From positions 284,440 through 348,439 of the forward strand of contig CAKPDH010000001.1 in NCBI GenBank assembly GCA_934148845.1: a stretch of DNA of 64,000 nucleotides. The letters run 5' to 3'. The position numbers and the translations under genes are program-made. Source of the DNA: an uncultured Bacilli bacterium. Its GTDB lineage: Bacteria; Bacillota_I; Bacilli_A; RF39; UBA660. Shown one piece after another: positions 44,574-53,891 of the stretch (position 1 is the stretch's first letter; each line of letters starts with the position of its first letter). The notes below the pieces were generated by a model, which was given only the letters and a program-made list of their open reading frames with translations, searched no databases and was not told where the DNA came from.

Positions 44574-45311
44574 CTAATCCTCCTTATATGAAGCAATATA
44601 AAAGGATTTAAGATTTATATCTTTAAGTACTGAGCCACAGTAACTACAAGTTTTATTTTCAAATTGTTTTACTGCTGCTCCACAATTTGGACAATTAATA
44701 CCAAAGACTCTTCTTTTGTCATTAAACTTAGAAGCATCATAAATATAAATAAACCAAACTTCATATCTTGTTTGTTTTTTATATTCATTAGAATAAATTA
44801 CTTTATCATCTTTCATTTTAGAGTAATAATATTCTAAGCTTGTTGAAACTATTATATTTATTGATCCGGCCTCTTTTTTATAATGTTTAATCGCATACCT
44901 ATGAAATTTTACATCATCATATTTAACTTTTATATTACTATTTTTATAGTCATCTATTTGTTCTTTTATTATATCTTTTATAAGAGCTAGCTCTTTATTA
45001 TCCGATAATTTTAAATTTTCTAATGAATTAAAGATTGCTAAAAGAGCTAAAGACGTTTTACTATATAATTCTTCTATATTAAAATCTGGAAAATCTTTTT
45101 GTATTCGTGGAAGCATTAAATTAGTAAGTCCACTAACACTTTTAGTTTCAGTTTGATCATTTAATTTTTCTTGCTTTATTTGATCTGTTAAATCTTTGAT
45201 AGAATTAAAACCTAAATCGTTCAAAAATTTTTTTGAATATTTTTTTATAATTAATATAACTATAATTAATAAAATAAGAAAAATAGAAAGAATTATTAAA
45301 AGTGTTTTCAT
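44574..45311 (-). CDS. Membrane-anchored Tim44-like protein with C-terminal zinc ribbon
   Basis: 245 residues: one N-terminal helix (about 3-24), then an alpha/beta domain that resembles Tim44/zinc-ribbon membrane proteins ('KDFPDFNIEELYSKT', 'FHRYAIKHYKKEAGSINIIV', 'EVWFIYIYDA'), then 'CPNCGAAVKQFENKTCSYCG'. The zinc ribbon closely resembles those of the SPFH protein nearby, which suggests that the two work together. Family assignment is by pattern only. Confidence 0.72.
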   Translation of the reverse strand: MKTLLIILSIFLILLIIVILIIKKYSKKFLNDLGFNSIKDLTDQIKQEKLNDQTETKSVSGLTNLMLPRIQKDFPDFNIEELYSKTSLALLAIFNSLENLKLSDNKELALIKDIIKEQIDDYKNSNIKVKYDDVKFHRYAIKHYKKEAGSINIIVSTSLEYYYSKMKDDKVIYSNEYKKQTRYEVWFIYIYDASKFNDKRRVFGINCPNCGAAVKQFENKTCSYCGSVLKDINLKSFYIASYKED

Positions 45312-45312
45312 A

Positions 45313-46626
45313 TTATGGATTTAACCTGTTAGGTCCTCTAAATACAAATTGTGCTTCTTTAATAGTTAAGCCTAAAAGTAACATAGTCATTCTATCAACA
45401 CCTATTGCAAATCCACCATGTGGAGGACATCCATATTTAAAGAATTGTAAATAAAATTCCACATCACGTCCAAGACCTTTTTCATTAGCATTTTTTAATA
45501 ATTCATTATATCTGTGTTCTCTTTGCGCTCCTGATGTTATTTCAGTGCCTCTCCATATTAAATCATATCCTTGAAGTACACCATTTTCATCTCTCATATG
45601 ATAAAAAGGTCTTTTAGCAGCAGCATAATCTACTACAAACATAAATTCACTATTATATTTTTCTAAAGCTAGTTTATATGTCAATTTTTCTGCTTCAGCG
45701 TTCATATCTCCTACATCATCCTTAGGTATTTCAAATCCATATCTTTCATTTAGTTCTTTATATAATTCTTTTAATTTCATTCTTGGAAATGGTTTTGTTG
45801 GAATGATTACTTCTTTATTAAATACTTCTTTTATTTTATCTCCGTATTTTTCTTTTACTTCAGTAAGACCTGCAATAAGTAAATCCTCTTCAAAATCCAT
45901 AACATCAAAATAACTATCTATATATGAAAATTCCAAATCAAATGAAGTAAATTCAGTTGCATGTCTATTTGTATTTGAATTTTCTGCTCTAAAGCAAGGC
46001 GCTACTTCAAATACCTTTGACATACCTGCTGCTATTGCCATCTGTTTATAAAATTGTGGACTTTGAGCTAAATATGCAGTCTTATCAAAATATTTAACAG
46101 GGAATACTTCACTTCCAGACTCACTTGCAGCACCTATTAATTTTGGAGTATGAATTTCTGTAAAATCTTTAGTATATAAGAATTTTCTCATAGCACCTAC
46201 AAATGTAGATTCAATTTGACGAGCTAACATATTTTTTTCATTTCTAATATCAAGCCATCTATAATCAAGTCTTGTGTCTATATTAACACCATCTAGATTA
46301 TTGTAATCAAATGGCAATGCCTCTGCTACACTTGTCACTTCTATATCCTCTGGAATAAGTTCCATACCGCCTAATTTTACTTGTTCATTACTTTTTATAA
46401 TACCTTTTACTTTAATTGTACTTTCTACAGTTAAATTATTCATAATATTAAGTAATTTTTCATTTTCAGGAAGACTTTTTTCAATAGTCATTTGTACTTT
46501 TCCTGTACTATCACGTAAAATTACGAACATAACCCATTTTTTATCTCTTATAGCATCAACAAATCCACTAAAAGATATTTCTTTTTCTAAATAGTTCTTA
46601 AGCTCATTAACATATATTTTTTCCAT
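45313..46626 (-). CDS. aspS: Aspartyl-tRNA synthetase, archaeal type (short)
   Basis: 437 residues, lacking the GAD insert of the standard bacterial enzyme (about 590), so it is of the archaeal/eukaryotic AspS2 kind. OB-fold anticodon domain 1-100; motif 1/2 region 'DTRLDYRWLDIRN', 'IHTPKLIGAASESGSEVFPV', 'YLAQSPQFYKQM', 'FRAENSNTNRHATEFTSFDL'; motif 3 'GFAIGVDRMTMLLLGL'. Its leader carries a T-box with specifier GAC, confirming Asp. Such enzymes are often non-discriminating and rely on GatCAB to make Asn-tRNA; whether this one is cannot be told by eye. It shares its operon with the zinc-ribbon gene, one base downstream. Confidence 0.92.
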   Translation of the reverse strand: MEKIYVNELKNYLEKEISFSGFVDAIRDKKWVMFVILRDSTGKVQMTIEKSLPENEKLLNIMNNLTVESTIKVKGIIKSNEQVKLGGMELIPEDIEVTSVAEALPFDYNNLDGVNIDTRLDYRWLDIRNEKNMLARQIESTFVGAMRKFLYTKDFTEIHTPKLIGAASESGSEVFPVKYFDKTAYLAQSPQFYKQMAIAAGMSKVFEVAPCFRAENSNTNRHATEFTSFDLEFSYIDSYFDVMDFEEDLLIAGLTEVKEKYGDKIKEVFNKEVIIPTKPFPRMKLKELYKELNERYGFEIPKDDVGDMNAEAEKLTYKLALEKYNSEFMFVVDYAAAKRPFYHMRDENGVLQGYDLIWRGTEITSGAQREHRYNELLKNANEKGLGRDVEFYLQFFKYGCPPHGGFAIGVDRMTMLLLGLTIKEAQFVFRGPNRLNP

Positions 46627-46639
46627 ATTTTCCTCCTTA

Positions 46640-46830
46640 AAAAAAATCTATAAATTCAAGGGCGAAATGTTCGCGGTACCACCTTGATTCATAGATTTAT
46701 CTACCTTTAAACTTATAACGCAGTTAACGATTATTCTAAAGTTTGATGTCTTCTATATAAAATTATTATTAGTTTACACCACACACTAACTCTCTATAAA
46801 TATTTTATATATACTCTTTCAAACAAATAC
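46640..46830 (-). promoter_or_regulatory. T-box leader of aspS (specifier GAC)
   Basis: Minus strand: GAA-GAC specifier loop (GAC = 46750-46748), T-box core GGTGGTACCGCG (46683-46672) and a terminator stem AAATCTAT / ATAGATTT with T run. It is shorter than the trpS leader, with a compact stem I. Confidence 0.93.
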
Positions 46831-46836
46831 AACTAC

Positions 46837-46865
46837 AGTATATCATTTTATAATATATTTTTCAA
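46837..46865 (-). promoter_or_regulatory. Promoter of the aspS T-box transcript
   Basis: TTGAAA, 17-base spacer, TATACT on the minus strand, shortly before the T-box stem I. Confidence 0.75.
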
Positions 46866-46890
46866 TAATTATTATTATTTTTATAAAAAA

Positions 46891-48156
46891 TTATAATTTA
46901 TCATCAAAGAAATCTATTAAAGAATCTATATTAACTTTATATTCTTCTTTTGTTTTATTATTTTTTATAGTCAATATATTAGTATTTTGTTCTTCTTCTC
47001 CTATAATAATTACATACTTAGCACCTAATTTTTCTGAATTTTTAAAATTATTTTTTATATTTCTATTATTAAAGTCTATATCAACAATAAATCCATTTAA
47101 TCTTAAATCATTCATAATATCTACTGAATATTCTTTTTCATTATCACTTATAGGAATTATATAAATATCTATTCCGTCAATTATTGGTAAAGATATATTC
47201 TCATGCTCTAAAGCAGACATTAGTCTTTCCATTCCCATAGCAAAACCAACCCCACTTACTTTAGGCCCATCTAACTCTTCTACTAGATGATTATATCTTC
47301 CACCACCACATAAAACATTTTGACTGCCAAAACCTTCAACGGATGCCTCTACTTCAAATACTGTATGAGTATAATAGTCAAGACCTCTTACAAGATTTGT
47401 ATCAACTTCATAAGAAATATGCATAGCACTCAAATACTTTTTAACAAGTTCAAAATGATTTTTACTTTCTTCATTTAAATAATCTATTGTTTTTGGTGCA
47501 TTTTTCATACATTCTTTATCACTATCTACTTTACAATCTAAAATTCTAAGTGGATTTTTTAAATATCTTTCTTTACAATCTTCACATAGTGTTTCAATGT
47601 ATGGTTTAAAATATTGAAGAAGTGCTTTTCTATATTTTTCTCTAGATTCTCTATCACCTAGTGAATTTATTTTAACTTTTATTCCCTTAAGTCCTAATAA
47701 TTTATATAAATTTACAGGAATACTTATAACTTCAGCATCAGATATAGGATCATCTGTTCCAAATACTTCAACCCCAAATTGATAAAATTCTCTAAATCTT
47801 CCAGATTGAGGACGTTCATATCTAAACATAGGCCCATAGTACCAAGCTTTAACTGGCATGTTGTGATTACCATACATTTTATTTTCTATAAAACTTCTAA
47901 CTATTCCTGCTGTACCTTCTGGCCTTAAAGTCATAGGTCTATTACCTCTGTCTATAAAATCATAAGTTTCTTTTTTTACTATATCAGTTGTATCAAAGGC
48001 TTCTCTGTGAAATAAATTACTACTTTCAAACATTGGAGTTCTCATATATTCATAGTTATATTTTTCCATTAAACCTTCAATTAATTCTTCTACATATAAT
48101 AATTTTTTACCATATATTCCAAAAACATCATATGTACCTTTTGCTTTTTGTATCAT
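46891..48156 (-). CDS. hisS: Histidyl-tRNA synthetase
   Basis: 421 residues, class II. N-terminal 'KAKGTYDVFG', motif 1 'EYMRTPMFESSNLFHR', motif 2 'TLRPEGTAGIVRSF' and 'FRYERPQSGRFREFYQFGVE', the His-binding 'LVRGLDYYTHTVFEV' (about residue 255), motif 3 'GVGFAMGMERLM', and a C-terminal anticodon domain. AGGAGGATTT before the start. In many Firmicutes hisS and aspS are adjacent, as here; no T-box was seen for hisS itself. Confidence 0.96.
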   Translation of the reverse strand: MIQKAKGTYDVFGIYGKKLLYVEELIEGLMEKYNYEYMRTPMFESSNLFHREAFDTTDIVKKETYDFIDRGNRPMTLRPEGTAGIVRSFIENKMYGNHNMPVKAWYYGPMFRYERPQSGRFREFYQFGVEVFGTDDPISDAEVISIPVNLYKLLGLKGIKVKINSLGDRESREKYRKALLQYFKPYIETLCEDCKERYLKNPLRILDCKVDSDKECMKNAPKTIDYLNEESKNHFELVKKYLSAMHISYEVDTNLVRGLDYYTHTVFEVEASVEGFGSQNVLCGGGRYNHLVEELDGPKVSGVGFAMGMERLMSALEHENISLPIIDGIDIYIIPISDNEKEYSVDIMNDLRLNGFIVDIDFNNRNIKNNFKNSEKLGAKYVIIIGEEEQNTNILTIKNNKTKEEYKVNIDSLIDFFDDKL

Positions 48157-48164
48157 AAATCCTC

Positions 48165-49922
48165 CTACTTAAATTTATTTTGATGAGGATATATCTCCTC
48201 AATTTTATTATCTTTAGATATTTTATATCTTGTAGGAAAATCAAACGAATTTATATACGCATTTTCCTTTTTTATATTATTTATTGCATCATCTACATTA
48301 CTTAAGTTATATCCATATTCTTTTAAATATATAAATCTAACTGCACTTAATATAGTATCGAGTGGTATTACATTATTTATTTTACTTTCTACATGACTAA
48401 ATACTTCATCAATCATTAAAGTATAATTATCATCCCAATCTAAATCATAAATATAATCATATTTATGATAAATATATGAAACAAATTTATAATCTATCTT
48501 AAAAAGTAATTCTATAAAATCTTGCATAAAGCTTTTAACATCTGGATAAAGACGATTATATCTATTAATGAAAAAATTCATCTTAATATATAATTCTTCT
48601 TTAGTATTTGAAAAAAACATTTCACTTAAATCAGCTTTATTAAAATGATTATATCTATAATTATCTAATATTTCATTATGTGTAAGCGCTAAATAATTAT
48701 ATAAATCTTGATTTAAATCATTATCCCAAGTAGGATCAGATATATAATATCCATCTATTTTATATTTTAAATCTACAATATGAACTAGTCTTCTAGAATG
48801 ATATTCTTTACTAAATTCATGATTTATAACGTAATTTTGATCCGAAGGATCAACCTCATCAAATGATGTGTCTAAACACACAGAATATTCTTCATTTTCA
48901 ATTCCTAATTTTGTAAGTAAATCTCCAAATAAATCGGAAAAAGCAACACATACCATATAATCATTAAATAAAATTTTGTATAAACTTCTAGACTGCGTTT
49001 TATCGTCTTCATTTTCTTTATAATCTTTAAATAATTTAGATGTGTTATATGCATATATATACTTTTCAAATGGACTAAATAATAAAGCTGGCTTAATTAT
49101 ATCATAAAGTATACGTTCAACTTTTTTATATAATTCAAGTGATATTGTAGATATCGTAGAAGTAGAAATATTTATTTTAACCCTATTGTCTATTTCATTT
49201 TTTTTTAAATAGCTGTTAAATTTTTCTTTTTCTGTATCGATATCAATCACTACAACATTTTTTTTATTATAATAATCTAAATATTCATATATTAAATTTA
49301 CATACCTATAAGAATCCCCCTGAAGCATTATAGTAGCATCTTTAATATATTTTAAATTATCCAATTCTCTTAAGTCAAATTCATATAAGAATATTATATC
49401 TGAATCTTGTAAATCTTTATACGTATAACTTTCTATTAATTTTCTATTTTTATTATACCCAATAAAGTCATCAAATTTTTTCATTAGAAGATTACCAACA
49501 GCATTTGTATACACGCAAGATAAATTTGTCCTTTTTAATTTAATGTAATTTTTATATGTAAGCATATATGAATTATCCAAACTATCACCTAAATATAATT
49601 CAGATATATAATCTGTATCTTTAAATGAATCAAGTATTTTATTTGTAATAAGTACTTTGGAAGCTATACAAAATTCGGATTCCGTTGTATTTTTTATTAC
49701 ATATCTTATAATATCCTCAACTTCTTTTTTAGAATTGTTATAATATTTCCTATCAATATATAAAGTTTTAGATTTAAATACTAATGATGCGTTAAACTCA
49801 CCTAAATTACCTATATCTTCTAATACAACTTTATCAACATAAAGTATCTCTTTATAATTACTTAATGGTCCATCTATTATTTTTAAAGAATCAAGCTCAT
49901 TTTGATATAAATTTTTATTCAT
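48165..49922 (-). CDS. Large orphan protein with a transglutaminase-like domain
   Basis: 585 residues. The middle shows a papain/transglutaminase-like core: Cys in 'MVCVAFSDLFGDLLTKLGIE' (about residues 315-335), His in 'RRLVHIVDLKYKIDGYYISD' (about 375-395) and Asp in 'SDPTWDND'. This is the C-H-D order of bacterial transglutaminase-like proteins. The first 300 residues may be a Rossmann-like or helical domain and are not recognised. No signal peptide, so probably cytosolic, which is odd for this fold. It lies 8 bases downstream of a permease gene and before hisS. Function unknown; could be a peptidase or a cross-linker. Confidence 0.72.
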   Translation of the reverse strand: MNKNLYQNELDSLKIIDGPLSNYKEILYVDKVVLEDIGNLGEFNASLVFKSKTLYIDRKYYNNSKKEVEDIIRYVIKNTTESEFCIASKVLITNKILDSFKDTDYISELYLGDSLDNSYMLTYKNYIKLKRTNLSCVYTNAVGNLLMKKFDDFIGYNKNRKLIESYTYKDLQDSDIIFLYEFDLRELDNLKYIKDATIMLQGDSYRYVNLIYEYLDYYNKKNVVVIDIDTEKEKFNSYLKKNEIDNRVKINISTSTISTISLELYKKVERILYDIIKPALLFSPFEKYIYAYNTSKLFKDYKENEDDKTQSRSLYKILFNDYMVCVAFSDLFGDLLTKLGIENEEYSVCLDTSFDEVDPSDQNYVINHEFSKEYHSRRLVHIVDLKYKIDGYYISDPTWDNDLNQDLYNYLALTHNEILDNYRYNHFNKADLSEMFFSNTKEELYIKMNFFINRYNRLYPDVKSFMQDFIELLFKIDYKFVSYIYHKYDYIYDLDWDDNYTLMIDEVFSHVESKINNVIPLDTILSAVRFIYLKEYGYNLSNVDDAINNIKKENAYINSFDFPTRYKISKDNKIEEIYPHQNKFK

Positions 49923-50989
49923 TATTTATCATCCGCCTGTTTTACTTTTTTTATATTTTTAGATATATCTTCTTTAAAATATTTATATGTAGTAACAACC
50001 ATTAAAGCAAGTGGGAATGATATAAACACTCCAGCTATACCAAAAATTATTCCACCAGCAAATAAAGCTATTATTGTAACAAGTGGATGAATTGAATTTG
50101 TTTTTCCATATACTGTTGGATTAATTACATAGCTATCAATTGAACTCAATACACCGAATGCTATAATTGTTCTAACAAGTAATGATGGACTTACTGAAAA
50201 TGCTGTAATTGCAGCTATAATGTTTACTCCAATTCCGCCAAAATAAGGTATAAGATTAGCAACTGCCGCTAAGAATCCTAGCAATATGGCATTTGGATGC
50301 CCTATTAACGTATAAACAAGTGTATATTCTACTAAAGTAATTATTATTACTTGTACAAGACCACTTAAATATTTTTTCATTTCTTCATCTAATGCTTTAA
50401 CATAATTAAATATTTTATTTGATTTAGTCTTAAAGAAATCTTTTATTTCTTTTCTGATTTTGTCCATATCAATTAAGAAATAAATAAATACAGCAAATAT
50501 AATTAATATTTTAGATAATACTCCAATTGATGCATTAACTATATTTAAAGCACCATCTGATACATAAGTACCTAAATTTGAAAGTATAGTTTTAAATGTA
50601 TCTTGAAGTGTTGTCTCAAGACCTACTAAATTTATATCAAAATCATATTTTCCAAGTGAAGATATAAAAGACATTATATTATTAAATAAACTTGATACTT
50701 GATTAAACATAACTGTTGTAATCAAATATATAATAAGTGCTCCAAGTGAAATTATAAGAGTAATTATTATAGTAACTCCTAACCATTTAGGAATCTTTTT
50801 TTCTTCCATCTTCTTTAGGAAAGGATATAATGCATACGCTATTGCAAAGGCTATTATAACAGGTATTAAAATAGCTAACACCTTATCTAATATTCCAAGC
50901 CATAAATTACCTGTTTTATATATTAAAAACATAATAAGAACAATCAAAGCTAAATTTACTAATTTATAATCTAATTTATTTTTTATCAT
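49922..50989 (-). CDS. AI-2E/PerM family membrane transporter
   Basis: 355 residues, seven or eight membrane helices. Family blocks: 'IPVIIAFAIAYALYPFLKKM', a periplasmic coil, 'IGHPNAILLGFLAAVANLIP' with 'YFGGIGVNIIAA', and 'GIAGVFISFPLALMV'. Members export autoinducer-like or other small molecules, or sodium in exchange for protons; YtvI of sporulating Bacilli belongs here too. The last coding base is shared with the gene that follows, and its start overlaps dtd by 14 bases. Confidence 0.88.
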   Translation of the reverse strand: MIKNKLDYKLVNLALIVLIMFLIYKTGNLWLGILDKVLAILIPVIIAFAIAYALYPFLKKMEEKKIPKWLGVTIIITLIISLGALIIYLITTVMFNQVSSLFNNIMSFISSLGKYDFDINLVGLETTLQDTFKTILSNLGTYVSDGALNIVNASIGVLSKILIIFAVFIYFLIDMDKIRKEIKDFFKTKSNKIFNYVKALDEEMKKYLSGLVQVIIITLVEYTLVYTLIGHPNAILLGFLAAVANLIPYFGGIGVNIIAAITAFSVSPSLLVRTIIAFGVLSSIDSYVINPTVYGKTNSIHPLVTIIALFAGGIIFGIAGVFISFPLALMVVTTYKYFKEDISKNIKKVKQADDK

Positions 50990-51428
50990 AAAGTCCCCTT
51001 TCTAATAAAATTGTAGTTGGGCCAGAATTTACTATGTTTACTTCCATAGAAGCTCCAAATACTCCAGTACTTACATTTATATGTTTCATTAATTTATTAT
51101 TAAATTCAGAATAAAGCTTATTTGCTTCATCACTTTTTAATGCATGCACATAACTAGGTCTATTACCTTTTTTAGCATCACCATACAAAGTAAACTGACT
51201 TATACTTAATATCTGACCACCTACGTCAAGTACACTCAAATTCATAACATCATTTTTATCCTCAAATATTCTAAGATTAATTACTTTATTTACCATATAA
51301 TCAATAATTTCACTATTATCTCCATAAGTAAAGCCTACAAATAATACAAGACCATAGTCTATTTTACCTACTACTTTATTATCTACAACTACACTTGATT
51401 TTAAACTTTTTTGTACTAATATTCTCAT
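50976..51428 (-). CDS. dtd: D-aminoacyl-tRNA deacylase
   Basis: Removes D-amino acids wrongly loaded on tRNA. 150 residues, with both active-site signatures: 'SISQFTLYGDAKKGNRPSY' (SQFTL, about 77-95) and 'VNIVNSGPTTILLE' (NxGPxT, about 130-143). It follows rel with 17 bases between, a common pairing in Firmicutes. Confidence 0.95.
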   Translation of the reverse strand: MRILVQKSLKSSVVVDNKVVGKIDYGLVLFVGFTYGDNSEIIDYMVNKVINLRIFEDKNDVMNLSVLDVGGQILSISQFTLYGDAKKGNRPSYVHALKSDEANKLYSEFNNKLMKHINVSTGVFGASMEVNIVNSGPTTILLERGLYDKK

Positions 51429-51445
51429 ATTTCACCTATTATATT

Positions 51446-53605
51446 CTATTTTATAATTCTTTCAACAAAAGTAATATTTGGTAATGTCTCCAAATCATTA
51501 ATAAATTTAGTTAATTTTTCTAAATTTTCTACTAAAATTGTTATTTCATATAAAAATTCATCCTTAGAATCAAGTGTATTTATACTTTGAACTGTTATAT
51601 CACTAGATGATGTTTTTGATATTAAATCTATTAAGACATTTTTATTATTTAAAGCATGTACTAATATATTTGTAGAATACTTATTTTTTATATCACTATT
51701 CCAAGATACATCTATAAGTCTTTCTAATCCATCAAATATATTTGGACAAATACTTCTATGTATACTAATTCCATTTCCTTTAGTTATATAACCAACTATT
51801 CTATCCCCTGGTATTGGTTTACAACATAATGCAACATTTAGCTTTATATCATCAATACCTTCTACAATAATATCATTTTTACTATTAATCTTTTCTTGAT
51901 GTATTGAATTAACCCTACTTAATATTATTTCTTCTTTAGTCTTTTCTTCACTTTCTATAATATTAATAACTGATATAGGTGTAAACTTATTACTTCCAAT
52001 TGCTAAATAAAGTTCCGTTACATCACCTAAATGTAGTTCTGATAATATTTTACTTATATTATCATCCTTATAAAATTCAGCCATAGGAATTTTTTTCTTT
52101 TTAAGCTCTTTATTTAAAAGATCTTCTCCACGTTTTAAATTTTCTTCCTTATCTATTTTATTAAAATATGCTTTTATTTTATTTTTTGCTTGAGCAGTAT
52201 GAGCCATATTTAGCCATTCTCTTGATGGAGTTGAAGCTTTATTTGTATTAATTTTAATAATATCATTATCAGCAAGTTTATAGTCAAGTGGCACTATATT
52301 ACCATTAACAATAGCGCCAACCATTGAATCTCCTACTTTACTATGAACACGGTATGCAAAATCAATTGGAGTAGATCCCGTTGGAAGTTCTATAACATCT
52401 CCTTTTGGAGTAAATACATATATCATAGTTTTAAGAATATCATCTTTTACACTATTTACAAATAATTCATCACTTTCTTCTTCATTTGATAATTCCATAA
52501 TTGATCTAAAAAACTGTAATTTTTCTTCCATAGCAGATTGCATTATAGATTTACCTTTTTCTTTATAAGACCAATGTGACGCTATACCATGCTCTGCTAC
52601 CTGATCCATATCATAAGTTCTTATCTGTATCTCATAAAGCTGTCCATTCTCACCAAACACAGTTGTATGAAGTGATTGATAACCATTTTGTTTAGGCATA
52701 GCTATATAATCTTTAAATCTTTTAGGAATAGGTCTATATTTAGAATGAATAATACCTAACGTTTGATAACAATCTTGTTCTGTATTTACAAAGACCCTTA
52801 GTGCTAAAAGATCATATATATCACTAAATCTTCTTCCAGTATCAAGTTTCTTATATATACTATAAATACTTTTAGCTCTTCCCTTTATTTTATGCTTTAT
52901 TCCATGCTTATTTAAAAGTGAAGTAATAGATTCCATCATAAGTTCTACATTAGCATTTCTCTCAACTTTAGACTGATTTAATTTTTCAACAATAGAAAAG
53001 TATACATCAGGTTTAGAATACCTAAGTGATAAGTCTTCAAGTTCACTTTTAATTTTATTCATTCCAAGTCTATGTGCGATCGGAACAAGTATTTCAAGAG
53101 TTTCTTTAGCATTTTCTTTTTGACTTTTCTCACTCAGTATCCAAAGAGTTCTCATATTATGAAGTCTATCTGCAAGTTTTATAATAATTACCCTTACATC
53201 CTCAGTAAGACCTACTAATATTTTTCTATGATTTGCAAGTGTTGCTTCACTATCACAAGAAAAATTTAACTTATTTATTTTAGTTACTCCATCTACCAAG
53301 TTAGCTATTTCAGTTCCAAATTTTAAAGCAATTTCTTCTTTAGTAACACCACAATCTTCTATTGTATCATGCATAAGAGCTGCGCATATAGTTTGATAAT
53401 CAGCATTTATGTCTGCTAGAATATAAGCAACATTTAAAGGATGAGTTATATAATCTTCACCTGTATGTCTTTTTTGACCAAAATGCTTTTCATATGCAAA
53501 TAGATATGCCTTAGTAATTAGTCTTCTATCATTTTTATTTTTTATATATGATGAAACCTTTGTAAATAATTCATCAAAAGTTAAATTTGGATTATCTTTG
53601 CGCAT
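51446..53605 (-). CDS. relA: Bifunctional (p)ppGpp synthetase/hydrolase (RSH)
   Basis: Start set at ATG 53605, with AGGTGG seven bases upstream. 719 residues in the usual order. HD hydrolase: 'RHTGEDYITHPLNVAYIL', 'ALMHDTIEDCGV', 'RLHNMRTL'. Synthetase: 'KRFKDYIAMPKQNGYQSLHT'; the RxKD motif is that of bifunctional enzymes, not monofunctional RelA. TGS: 'IELPTGSTPIDFAYRVHSKV'. Zinc-finger region and C-terminal ACT. Intact HD residues mean that it can also degrade (p)ppGpp. Master regulator of the stringent response. Confidence 0.95.
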   Translation of the reverse strand: MRKDNPNLTFDELFTKVSSYIKNKNDRRLITKAYLFAYEKHFGQKRHTGEDYITHPLNVAYILADINADYQTICAALMHDTIEDCGVTKEEIALKFGTEIANLVDGVTKINKLNFSCDSEATLANHRKILVGLTEDVRVIIIKLADRLHNMRTLWILSEKSQKENAKETLEILVPIAHRLGMNKIKSELEDLSLRYSKPDVYFSIVEKLNQSKVERNANVELMMESITSLLNKHGIKHKIKGRAKSIYSIYKKLDTGRRFSDIYDLLALRVFVNTEQDCYQTLGIIHSKYRPIPKRFKDYIAMPKQNGYQSLHTTVFGENGQLYEIQIRTYDMDQVAEHGIASHWSYKEKGKSIMQSAMEEKLQFFRSIMELSNEEESDELFVNSVKDDILKTMIYVFTPKGDVIELPTGSTPIDFAYRVHSKVGDSMVGAIVNGNIVPLDYKLADNDIIKINTNKASTPSREWLNMAHTAQAKNKIKAYFNKIDKEENLKRGEDLLNKELKKKKIPMAEFYKDDNISKILSELHLGDVTELYLAIGSNKFTPISVINIIESEEKTKEEIILSRVNSIHQEKINSKNDIIVEGIDDIKLNVALCCKPIPGDRIVGYITKGNGISIHRSICPNIFDGLERLIDVSWNSDIKNKYSTNILVHALNNKNVLIDLISKTSSSDITVQSINTLDSKDEFLYEITILVENLEKLTKFINDLETLPNITFVERIIK

Positions 53606-53687
53606 TAATACCACCTATATTTAATTATATCATGAAAATTATAATTTAGTATCTTACTTTTTATATATAAAAAAAACTTGTGATAAA

Positions 53688-53828
53688 CTATTTAAACAAT
53701 GTAAAATAGCCTGCTACTATAATAGCCACAAGTAACAAAAGTGCAAATAAAATATATAATTCACTTTGAGATTTTACTTTTTTTCTTTTTTGAATTACTT
53801 TTTTTGATGGTCTACCTCTTTTAGCCAT
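53688..53828 (-). CDS. Small single-pass membrane protein, 46 residues
   Basis: GTGGAGGTAATTT precedes ATG 53828. The frame reads a very basic head ('MAKRGRPSKKVIQKRKKVK') and one hydrophobic helix ('LYILFALLLLVAIIVAGYF'), ending in TAG at 53688. A TATAAT box lies about 25 bases upstream, after the spoVA terminator, so it has its own promoter. The pattern (poly-basic, then one helix) resembles the N-terminus of FtsK/SpoIIIE-type proteins cut short, but nothing else of them is present. Function unknown. Confidence 0.7.
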   Translation of the reverse strand: MAKRGRPSKKVIQKRKKVKSQSELYILFALLLLVAIIVAGYFTLFK

Positions 53829-53867
53829 AAATTACCTCCACTACTATTTGAATTATATCATACTATT

Positions 53868-53891
53868 AAAAAAAAGACAATTAGTCTTTTG
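53868..53891 (-). terminator. Terminator of the spoVA operon
   Basis: Stem AAAAGAC / GTCTTTT with eight T in the minus-strand sense; the spoVAE stop lies in the loop. Confidence 0.75.
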
